From contig NZ_VISR01000012.1 of the NCBI RefSeq assembly GCF_007827595.1, forward strand, positions 1-64,000: DNA of 64,000 bases. Direction: 5' to 3'. Position 1 is the stretch's first letter; every line of letters begins with the position of its first letter. The translations under genes and the position numbers were made by a program. This DNA comes from Streptomyces sp. BK340. Lineage in GTDB: Bacteria > Actinomycetota > Actinomycetes > Streptomycetales > Streptomycetaceae. The notes under the pieces were generated by a model. The model was not told the DNA's origin, searched no databases, and saw only the letters and a program-made list of their open reading frames with translations. Positions 8,391 to 16,732 of the stretch are shown piece after piece.

Positions 8391-8666
8391 TGCACGGCAA
8401 AGGCGCTCATTGACGAATGATCAAATAGCCGCTTGTCGACGCAATGTTTAAAAGTGAGAGATCTCTTGTTCAATGACGTCGGCCTGTGCGAAAGTGTGCG
8501 CTGTCGGCGTGTAGGCAATTACATTTCCTGCTGCATGCGCCAGGCCGCTCCCGTTCGCCCCCCACGCTTCAAATGAGCAGCCCAGGCGGACGTTCGGGAT
8601 GCCGAATCCCAATTCCGTACCCTTGGTACGGACTAATTCCCGTGTCGCGCCCGGAGGAACGCAGCC
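8391..8666 (+). promoter_or_regulatory. AT-rich leader with palindromes before the first sigma-like/ricin gene
   Basis: The 276-bp region is markedly AT-richer than its surroundings. It contains TCATT-GACG-AATGA (8407-8420), the palindrome AGAGATCTCT (8457-8466), a small hairpin TTCGG-N4-CCGAA (8593-8606), and a perfect hairpin CCGTACC-CTT-GGTACGG (8615-8631) just ahead of the ribosome site GGAGGA. This looks like the promoter plus a structured 5' leader of the gene at 8667. No gene is seen in it. Confidence 0.45.
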
Positions 8667-10490
8667 GTGAATGACGCAGGCCGGTCGGATTCCGCCCCAA
8701 CCGCCCGTCGGTTCGACGTCTCGGACGAGCAACTGAGTGCCGAACTGAAGAAGTGGACGGGAACGACACCCGCGCTCCACCCGGTCGGTGAACTCCTGGA
8801 CCGGCACTGGGAAGCGGCCTTCGCCTACGCCCGGTTGTGCACCGAGGGACCGCGCGCCGCAGGCATGCTCACCACGGCCGCCTTCACCCGGCTCTTCGGC
8901 GAGTCGCTCCGTCAGGCGGGCCCGTCCGCCGCCTGGCGCCCGCATCTGCTGGTCACCGTCCGCCGGATCGCGGCCGAGTGGGACGGCGACGGCCGTCAGG
9001 AACTCCTCCACCCCGCGCTGCGGGCGGACACCGGCAACGGGGAGCGCGTGGCCGCCCGTCTGCTGCCGCCGTCCGGCCGGCGACTGCTGTCCCGCGCGTT
9101 CCAGCGGCTGCCCCAGTCCGCCCGCGCGGTGCTGTGGCACATAGAGGTCGAAGCCGAACCCCTCGCCGTCCCCGCCGCGTTGCTCGGCCTGGACGACGAG
9201 GAGACCCGGGTCGAACTGCGGCGCGCCCGCGAACGGCTGCGCGAGGAATGCCTCCAGGCCCACCGTGAACTCGCCCCCGAGGCCGAGTGCCAGCGCTACC
9301 TGCGCATGCTCGACGTGACCTTCCGCCGCGGCGGGATCGACGTCGACCCCGACCTGCAGCAGCATCTGTCCGGCTGCCGGCACTGCAGCCAGACCGCCGA
9401 CCAGCTGGCCCAGTTCAACACGGGACTCGGCCTCGCACTCGCCGAGGCGGTCCTCGGCTGGGGTGCCCACGCCTACATGGAATCCCGGGCGGCCCGCACC
9501 GAGGAGACCACCGACCCGGCCCCGGACCCCGTACCGGCCCCCTCGGTTCCCCTGGGCGGTGAGGCCTTCGCCCCCGTGGCATCCGCGCCCGCCACCCCCG
9601 CCCCTGCCGACGCGCCCGGCCGCTCCCGCCGTTCCGCGCACCGGGCGGCCCGCCGTGTCCGGCGCCGCAATCTCGCCCTGGCCGTCGTCACCGTCAGCGG
9701 CCTGGTCGTCCTCCCGCTGGTCCTGTGGTCGGTGCTCGGCTCGGGCGACGACCGGACCCCGGCCCCCGGCGGCACGCCGTCCCGGGTGCCGGGCAAGGGC
9801 TCCGCCAGGCCGGGTCCGTCCTGGGCCGGTACGAGCGGCACCACCAAGGGCGTGCTGCGCGGCCGGCTGCACAACCTCGCCTCGGGGCTGTGCGTGGGCG
9901 TCGTCGGCAAGAAGGCGGTCGAGGGCGCGGAGACCGAGCTCACCGACTGCTCCTCGGAGGCGAGCCAGCAGTGGTCGTACGAGACCGACGGACTGCTGCG
10001 CAACGCCTCCGCCCCGGATCTGTGTCTGGACTCCCACCTCGGCTACTCCGTGCGGCTCGCCCCCTGCTCGGTCACCGGTGCGGCCGCCAAGGACATCCGC
10101 TACGACTTCACGCTCCAGGGCGCCCTGGTGCCCCGCTCGGACCAGGACCTGGCGCTGACCCCGGCCGCGACCGACGGCTCCGGCGCCCTCGTCCTCAAGA
10201 ACCGCGCCGCGAACCCGGCCCAGCGCTGGACCGTCGACACCGCCAAGCCGGACCTGCAGATGGAAGTCGTCAACTGGGACACCGACAACACCACCGCGCC
10301 ACCTCCGTCGGCCAGGTCCACTCCCAAGGCCTCGGCGACCCCGTCCCCGGCGTCCACCCCGACCGCGTCCAAGTCCAGCCCGGCGCCGTCGAGTTCCCCC
10401 ACGCGCGACTACTGCTCGGTCTACCCGGACTACTGCGACTGGGGCGGTGGCGGCGGCTACAACGGCGGCACGGGCGGTCACCACCGCTGA
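8667..10490 (+). CDS. Sigma-like / ZAS anti-sigma / TM / ricin lectin fusion protein (copy 1)
   Basis: This 607-residue protein has an unusual order of domains. Residues 40-205 are helical and resemble an ECF sigma factor, including a region-4-like stretch (SRAFQRLPQSARAVLWHIEV, then VPAALLGLDDEE and RARERLREECLQAH). Residues 228-262 carry a zinc anti-sigma signature H233-x3-C237-x2-C240. A Pro/Ala linker leads to one membrane helix (335-357, LALAVVTVSGLVVLPLVLWS). Outside lies a ricin-type beta-trefoil lectin domain (about 398-515; LASGLCVGVVG, QQWSYETDG, DLCLDSH), then a Ser/Thr/Pro-rich tail ending in a Gly/His patch. A clear paralogue lies at 26463. The likely role is a membrane sensor coupling glycan binding to a cytoplasmic sigma-like module; this is inference. 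The GTG start has GGAGGA 8 bp upstream. Confidence 0.8.
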   Translation: MNDAGRSDSAPTARRFDVSDEQLSAELKKWTGTTPALHPVGELLDRHWEAAFAYARLCTEGPRAAGMLTTAAFTRLFGESLRQAGPSAAWRPHLLVTVRRIAAEWDGDGRQELLHPALRADTGNGERVAARLLPPSGRRLLSRAFQRLPQSARAVLWHIEVEAEPLAVPAALLGLDDEETRVELRRARERLREECLQAHRELAPEAECQRYLRMLDVTFRRGGIDVDPDLQQHLSGCRHCSQTADQLAQFNTGLGLALAEAVLGWGAHAYMESRAARTEETTDPAPDPVPAPSVPLGGEAFAPVASAPATPAPADAPGRSRRSAHRAARRVRRRNLALAVVTVSGLVVLPLVLWSVLGSGDDRTPAPGGTPSRVPGKGSARPGPSWAGTSGTTKGVLRGRLHNLASGLCVGVVGKKAVEGAETELTDCSSEASQQWSYETDGLLRNASAPDLCLDSHLGYSVRLAPCSVTGAAAKDIRYDFTLQGALVPRSDQDLALTPAATDGSGALVLKNRAANPAQRWTVDTAKPDLQMEVVNWDTDNTTAPPPSARSTPKASATPSPASTPTASKSSPAPSSSPTRDYCSVYPDYCDWGGGGGYNGGTGGHHR

Positions 10491-10524
10491 GCGCCGCCCG
10501 GCCGCAGCCCGCCCGCGGTGCGGC

Positions 10525-11016
10525 TCAGTGGTGGTGCGACGGCGGGGGAGGGATCGTCCCGAGGCCCGGGGCCGGTTCGGGCCACACCAACAGCACCGGG
10601 CAGGGCGCGTGGTCGACGGCGAACCGGACGGCCGGGCCCAGGCTGTGCGGGCCGAGCCGGGAACGGTCACCGTCCCGGGCCAGCACCAGCAGATCGGCCC
10701 CGTCGGCCGCGGCCACCACCTCCCGCTCGACACGCCCCGCCCGCTCCTCGCAGGTGCACGGGCGCCCCAGCCGCTCGGCCGCCGCGGCCAGGAGTTCGGC
10801 CGCCGAGCTGTCACCGAGCGCCTCCAGGCGGCTGCCCGGGTCGCGTTCGGGATGGCCCCGGCCGAGGAGCCCCGCGTACGCGCCGTGCGCGACCCCGGGC
10901 ACGTCCGGACCGGTCACATGCAGCAGCACCACCTCGGAGGCGTGCGGGGCGTGGTCGCGTACGGCGTCCACACAGGCGGGCCAGGTGCCCTCGACGAGCC
11001 AGGCGATCACACGCAT
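10525..11016 (-). CDS. Universal stress protein (UspA family)
   Basis: The 163-residue single-domain Usp has the alpha/beta Rossmann-like fold. It starts MRVIAWLVEGTWPACVDAV, has the central AGRVEREVVAAADGADLLVLARDG, and ends with the ATP-binding-type loop GPHSLGPAVRFAVDHAPCPVLLV. An unusual His/Pro tail (PPPPSHHH) closes it. Usp proteins bind ATP or modulate stress responses; the partner here is unknown. It lies 48 bp downstream of the ArsB-type permease, on the same strand, so cotranscription is likely. Confidence 0.85.
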   Translation of the reverse strand: MRVIAWLVEGTWPACVDAVRDHAPHASEVVLLHVTGPDVPGVAHGAYAGLLGRGHPERDPGSRLEALGDSSAAELLAAAAERLGRPCTCEERAGRVEREVVAAADGADLLVLARDGDRSRLGPHSLGPAVRFAVDHAPCPVLLVWPEPAPGLGTIPPPPSHHH

Positions 11017-11064
11017 CCGGTCGGCCTCCCTCGGCTCTCGGAACCCTTCGGAGAAGGGGAACCC

Positions 11065-12318
11065 TCAGAAAATCTGCAGGGACCCCCACAGTGCCACCAC
11101 CGACACGGCCAGCGCGGAGGGCACGGCGATCAGGCCGAGCCGGGTGAACTCCCCGAGGTCCACGCCGTGCTCGTGCTGGTGCACGATCCGCCGCCACAGC
11201 AGGGTGGCGAGCGACCCGGCGTAGGTCAGGTTCGGGCCGATGTTCACCCCGAGCAGGACGGCGAGCACCGCGCCGGAACCGGCGGGAGCGGCGAGCGGCA
11301 GCAGCACCAGCACCGCGGGCAGATTGTTGATGAGGTTCGCGAGGACGGCGGCCAGAGCGGCCGTCCCGAGCAGTGCGGGCAGTCCCGTGCCGCCGGGCAG
11401 GACGTGTCCGAGCGCGTCCGCGAGCCCGTTGTCGACGACCGCGCGCACCACGATGCCCAGCGCCAGTACGAACGCCAGGAAGGCCGGCGCCGCCGCCCGT
11501 ACGACGGTGACAGGAGTCGCCTTCCGCCGTACCAGCGCCCGCCCGGCCAGCACCAGCGCCCCCGCGGCGGCCACCCACGCGGGGTCCACCCCGAACGCCG
11601 ACGCCACCACGAACCCCGCCAGCGTGCAGCCGACGGTCACCAGCGCGAACAGGGGCAGCCGCGGCGCCTCGCCGGTGTCCCGGGCCGCCGGGGCCGCCGC
11701 GGTGAGGTCACGGGCGAAGAACCGGCGGAACACCAGGTACTCGGCGCCGATCGCCACCAGCCACGGCAGCGCCATCAGCGCCGCGAACCGGGTGAAGGTC
11801 AGCCCGCTCGCCGCGAAGGCCAGCAGGTTCGTCAGGTTGGATACGGGCAGCAGCAGCGACGCCGTGTTCGACAGATGCGTGCAGGCGTACACGTGCGGCT
11901 TCGGCCGTACGCCCGTTCGCGCGGCCGTCGCGAAGACGACCGGGGTGAGCAGCACGATCGTGGCGTCCAGACTGAGCACCGCCGTGATCGCCGACGCCAG
12001 CGCGAACACCGCCGCCAGCAGCCGCACCGGGCGGCCCGCCGCCCATCGGGCCATCCACGCCCCGCACGCCTGGAACAGCCCCTCCAGATCGCAGAAGTGG
12101 GCGAGCACCAGCACGGCCGCCAGGAACCCCACCACCGGCCCCAGCTGTTCGACCTCGGTCCGGGCGTGGTCCGGCGAGATCGCCCCGGTGGCGACGGCGA
12201 TCCCGGCGGCCGGGACGGCCAGTACCGCCTCCGGCCACCCGAAGGGCCGTACCACCGCCCAGGCGAGCACGGCGGCGAGCAGCACGGCGGACAGGGCTTC
12301 GAGGAGCGGGGTGTTCAG
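11065..12318 (-). CDS. ArsB/NhaD-type permease (ion transporter superfamily)
   Basis: The 417-residue membrane protein has about 11-12 hydrophobic segments and the two-fold repeated inner architecture of the ArsB/CitM/SLC13 superfamily. Markers include SLDATIVLLTPVVFATA, HLSNTASLLLPVSNLTNLLAF and LANLINNLPAVLVLLPLA with GVNIGPNLTYAGSLATLLWR. Such proteins export arsenite or exchange Na+/H+ or dicarboxylates. No ArsR or arsenate reductase gene is adjacent, so arsenite specificity is uncertain. I place the start at a CTG (12318), because GGAGGA lies 6 bp upstream and the protein then begins right before the first helix. The frame stays open to an ATG at 12390, but that would translate the 26-bp repeats. 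Confidence 0.83.
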   Translation of the reverse strand: MNTPLLEALSAVLLAAVLAWAVVRPFGWPEAVLAVPAAGIAVATGAISPDHARTEVEQLGPVVGFLAAVLVLAHFCDLEGLFQACGAWMARWAAGRPVRLLAAVFALASAITAVLSLDATIVLLTPVVFATAARTGVRPKPHVYACTHLSNTASLLLPVSNLTNLLAFAASGLTFTRFAALMALPWLVAIGAEYLVFRRFFARDLTAAAPAARDTGEAPRLPLFALVTVGCTLAGFVVASAFGVDPAWVAAAGALVLAGRALVRRKATPVTVVRAAAPAFLAFVLALGIVVRAVVDNGLADALGHVLPGGTGLPALLGTAALAAVLANLINNLPAVLVLLPLAAPAGSGAVLAVLLGVNIGPNLTYAGSLATLLWRRIVHQHEHGVDLGEFTRLGLIAVPSALAVSVVALWGSLQIF

Positions 12319-12340
12319 GGCGGGTCCTCCGGATCGATCA

Positions 12341-12388
12341 GATGGTGCCCGCCCATGAAAACATCGGATGGTGGCCGCCCATGAAAAC
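12341..12388. repeat. Two direct copies of a 22-bp sequence
   Basis: Bases 12341-12362 and 12367-12388 match at 21 of 22 positions (GATGGTGCCCGCCCATGAAA at the start of the first). They are spaced at 26 bp and lie between the ArsB-type gene and the polysaccharide deacetylase. They are immediately upstream of the ribosome site of the permease and could be regulator-binding sites or a recent tandem duplication. Confidence 0.6.
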
Positions 12389-12405
12389 AAACGCCGGAGC
12401 GCGGA

Positions 12406-13647
12406 CTAGGAGGACCGGGTGCCCGCCGCGCCCAGGAACTCGTCCCAGCCGCCCACCGGGGCCTGCCCGGGCGACAGCGTGCGCAGTTTGCGCAGCACCG
12501 CCGGGTCCTGGGCCTCCAGCCAGGCCACGAGCTGCTTGAAGGACACGAACCGGACCTCGTCGTGCTCGGCCATCCGGCCGATCGCCTCCTCGACGGCGTC
12601 CATGTAGATGCCGCCGTTCCAGCGCTCGAAGTGGTTGCCGATGAAGAAGGGAGCGCGGTTGGTCTCGTACGCGCGCCGGAACCCGGCCAGGTAGGTGTCT
12701 CTGGCCTGAGCGCGCCAGGCGTCGAACCGGGTGCGATCGCCCAGGGGGTTCCCGCCGGACTGGTTGAACATCATGTTGTAGTCCATCGACAGCACTTGGA
12801 AGGAGTGGCCGGCGAAGGGTATGGACTGCAGCGGGAAGTCCCAGATCCGGCCGCCCTGCACCTTGCCCGGCCAGATCTGCAGGCCGCCGGGGGAGCTGGC
12901 GTCGTACTTCCAGCCGAGCGCGGCCGCGGTCGGCAGCAGGTTGGTCTGCCCCTCCAGACAGGGGGTGCGGCCGCCGGTCAGCTCCTTGCGGTAGTCGAAG
13001 GGCAGCGGTTCGAGGTCGGAGAAGCCGGTGTTCGTCTTCCACTTCGTGACGAAGTCGATCGCCTGCTCGATCTCGCTGCGCCACTCGGCGGGCGACCAGT
13101 TGCGCACCCCGGTCGCGCCGCAGAAGTGCCCGTTGAAGTGGGTGCCGATCTCGTGGCCCTCCAGCCAGGCGGCCCGCACCTGCTGGATGGTGGCGTGGAT
13201 GTGCCGGTCGGCGAGGTAGCCGATGTCGGACGCGCCGACCGCGTGCCGCGGCGGCCGGTACAGCTCCTTCTTGGCCTCCGGCAGCGTGTAGATGCCGCTG
13301 AGGAAGAAGGTCATCTTGGCGCCGTGGTCGGACGCGACCTTGCGGAACCGGGTGAACAGCTTGTTGCTCAGCTCACCGGCGCCGTCCCAGGAGAACACCA
13401 CGAACTGCGGCGGCTTCTGGCCCGGCTTCAGCCGGACCGGCTTCGGCTGGTGCGGCTGCGGGCCGGTGTCGGCGGTGGATCCGTCGCCGATGGGCTTGGC
13501 CGGCCGGGCCTGCTCGGTGCCCTTGCCGTACGCCGGGTCCTTCTCGCCGACGGACAGCCCGCCGGCGGTGGAGCAGGCGGACAGGGCCCCGAGGGCGCCC
13601 GCGGCCGCCCCCGCCGTCAGCACCCGCCTGCGTGAAATGCCGCTCAT
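12406..13647 (-). CDS. Tat-exported polysaccharide deacetylase-like lipoprotein
   Basis: The 413-residue protein has a Tat signal (SRRRVLTAG) and lipobox LSAC (Cys25), so it should be folded before export and lipid-anchored. A NodB-like fold follows. Motif 2 is intact as H170-FNG-H174 in HEIGTHFNGHFCG, giving the metal-binding histidines. Motif 1, normally TFDDG, reads FSWDG (85-89): the metal Asp88 is kept, but the usual catalytic base Asp is replaced by Trp. Later conserved parts include SPAEWRSEIEQAIDF and PFFIGNHFERWNGG. It may deacetylate cell-wall or extracellular glycans by a changed mechanism, or act as a binding protein. It is transcribed alone, 144 bp after a terminator. Confidence 0.82.
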   Translation of the reverse strand: MSGISRRRVLTAGAAAGALGALSACSTAGGLSVGEKDPAYGKGTEQARPAKPIGDGSTADTGPQPHQPKPVRLKPGQKPPQFVVFSWDGAGELSNKLFTRFRKVASDHGAKMTFFLSGIYTLPEAKKELYRPPRHAVGASDIGYLADRHIHATIQQVRAAWLEGHEIGTHFNGHFCGATGVRNWSPAEWRSEIEQAIDFVTKWKTNTGFSDLEPLPFDYRKELTGGRTPCLEGQTNLLPTAAALGWKYDASSPGGLQIWPGKVQGGRIWDFPLQSIPFAGHSFQVLSMDYNMMFNQSGGNPLGDRTRFDAWRAQARDTYLAGFRRAYETNRAPFFIGNHFERWNGGIYMDAVEEAIGRMAEHDEVRFVSFKQLVAWLEAQDPAVLRKLRTLSPGQAPVGGWDEFLGAAGTRSS

Positions 13648-13790
13648 GTTCTTCCCCGGTTTCCTCGTCGCGGCTCCCTGCGGAGCCTTCTCGCTGTGCG
13701 GTCGACGGGTTCGATGAGGGGTCCTCGCGGAAAGATCGCGGCGGCCGGGACGTGTTGCCGTCCTGTGACACTTGTGGCGCGCTCATGACG

Positions 13791-13822
13791 AACCCCGCTG
13801 TCCGGGACCGGACAGCGGGGTT
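13791..13822. terminator. Strong hairpin terminator after the DUF4232 gene
   Basis: AACCCCGCTGTCC (13791-13803) pairs perfectly with GGACAGCGGGGTT (13810-13822), giving 13 bp with a 6-nt loop. It lies 17 bp beyond the stop of the leftward DUF4232 gene and upstream of the deacetylase promoter. Confidence 0.85.
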
Positions 13823-13838
13823 CTCGGAGGGGCTTCGG

Positions 13839-14525
13839 TCAGGCGCCGGTACCGGAGTTGAAGACGGTCAGGAAGACGGAGGATGAGTTCCCGGACACCG
13901 GGACCGCTCCGGCCGTCCACGCCACCTTCAGCGGGTCCCGCTCGTCCGGCGGGGTGACCACCAGGGTGGCCGGCGTGGCCGTCTTGGCGCCGCTGATCTC
14001 CGGGTTGGAGAAGGTCAGGCCCGCCCAGGCGCTCTGTCCGGGCCGCAGGGTCACCGTGACCGGCGAGCCCCCGGACCGCTTGGGGTCCGGGCCGAGCTGG
14101 GTCCCGGAGGCGTTCACGAAGGCCGCGCCCGGATAGCCGCGCACGGTGCAGGTCCGGGCGGACTTGTTGGTGAGCACGATGGGGAAGTTCTCCTGGCCGG
14201 CGCCCGGGTTGTTGCTGCCGACGGCGGCACGCAGCTCGGAGGTGTGGCACCGGGCGCTGCCGCTCTGGGTCGTGGTGCCGGTGCCGGAGGAGGCGGCCTT
14301 GCCCGGGGTCGCGGACGCCGTGCCGCCGTCCGGTGTCGAGGCTGCGGCGGACGTGCCGGACGAGGGTGCACCGCCCGTGGTCTCGGTCGCCGGAGCCGCG
14401 GTGCCCGGCACCGTCTGGGGTGTCGAGTGGGTGTCGTTGCTGCCGCAGGCGGTCAGGAGGCCCAGTACGGCCGCCGTGCCCGCGAGCAGGGCCCCGCGCT
14501 GCAATGACCGGGATGAGTACGCCAT
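13839..14525 (-). CDS. DUF4232 domain lipoprotein
   Basis: The 228-residue lipoprotein has a signal peptide and lipobox LLTAC (Cys about 27). A Ser/Thr/Ala/Gly-rich linker follows (residues 30-90), then a DUF4232 beta-sandwich domain. The domain shows the usual CHTSELRAAVG opening, NFPIVLTNKSARTCTVRGYP, and VTLRPGQSAWAGLTF. Two Cys (CHTSEL and CTVRGYP) probably form a disulfide. DUF4232 proteins are abundant on the Streptomyces surface but have no known function. The ATG at 14525 is preferred, with AGGAG 11 bp upstream; in-frame GTG and TTG codons overlap or crowd that ribosome site. It has its own strong terminator. Confidence 0.88.
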   Translation of the reverse strand: MAYSSRSLQRGALLAGTAAVLGLLTACGSNDTHSTPQTVPGTAAPATETTGGAPSSGTSAAASTPDGGTASATPGKAASSGTGTTTQSGSARCHTSELRAAVGSNNPGAGQENFPIVLTNKSARTCTVRGYPGAAFVNASGTQLGPDPKRSGGSPVTVTLRPGQSAWAGLTFSNPEISGAKTATPATLVVTPPDERDPLKVAWTAGAVPVSGNSSSVFLTVFNSGTGA

Positions 14526-14683
14526 GTCGCTCAACACTCCTGGATGTTCGTGGCACGCGGCTGCCGCGTGCCTTCGGCGCCGGGTGCGCCGTCATCACAC
14601 TGCGATGCCCGGGCCACCGGAAAAGTTCGGGACTCGCAGGCTTCTTTTCCCCGATTTGACCCCGCCCGACCTCGTGCGTCGTG

Positions 14684-16072
<1,389 letters not shown>

Positions 16073-16119
16073 ACGACTATCATGCCTGCCCTGAGATCGA
16101 CTTCGAGGGGGACCCTGAC

Positions 16120-16668
16120 GTGCAGGATGGGGTGACGGCCGAAGACCTCGCCCGGCGTGCCGCGGCGGGCGACCGAGCGGCCCTGGACCGGCTGCTGACC
16201 GAGCTGCGGCCCGAGGTGGTGCGCCGCTGCGGGCGCTTCCTGCCCTGCCGGGAGGACGCCGAGGAGGCCGCCCAGGACGTACTGCTCCAGGTGGCCCGGC
16301 ACATCTCCGCCTTCGAGGGCCGCAGCCGCTTCAGCACCTGGCTCTACACGGTCGTCGCCAACTGCTGCCGGCAGAAGTACCGCGAGCTGAAACGCCGGTC
16401 GGCCGAGCAGCCCGTGGTCATCGAGCCCGCCGAGCACATCGACCCGCGCACCACCAGCGTCATCGCGGGCTCCCGGATCGATCTGCTGGAGGCCCTGGAC
16501 CGGCTGGAGCGCGAGCACCCGCACCTGGTCGCGCCCCTGGTCTACCGGGACATCTGCCAGCTGGAGTACGCCGAGATCGCCGAGCGTGTCGGCATCCCCC
16601 TCGGCACTCTCAAGTCCCGGCTGCACGAGGCCCGCAAACTGGTACGGCCCTGGCTGCGGGGCTACTGA
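16120..16668 (+). CDS. ECF RNA polymerase sigma factor
   Basis: The 182-residue sigma factor has region 2 (about 8-75; RRAAAGDRAALDRLLTE, AQDVLLQVARHI and FEGRSRFSTWLYTVVANCCR) and region 4 (about 125-180; YAEIAERVGIPLGTLKSRLHEARK). A linker with several charged residues separates them. The GTG start at 16120 has GAGGGGGA upstream. No anti-sigma gene follows; the neighbour across the divergent promoter is the Ser/Thr kinase. Regulation by phosphorylation is therefore plausible, but this is inferred from position only. Confidence 0.93.
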   Translation: MQDGVTAEDLARRAAAGDRAALDRLLTELRPEVVRRCGRFLPCREDAEEAAQDVLLQVARHISAFEGRSRFSTWLYTVVANCCRQKYRELKRRSAEQPVVIEPAEHIDPRTTSVIAGSRIDLLEALDRLEREHPHLVAPLVYRDICQLEYAEIAERVGIPLGTLKSRLHEARKLVRPWLRGY

Positions 16669-16732
16669 ACCACTGCTTCCGCCTCCTGGTCACCGGCCCC
16701 CTGCCACTGCGCCTGCAGACCTCCGGCAGCGG

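Noticed and set aside
8448..10814. A 788-codon open frame on the - strand opposite the sigma-like/ricin gene
   Set aside because: The protein is low-complexity Gly/Arg/Val-rich, without a ribosome site or recognisable domain; the + strand frame has clear domains.
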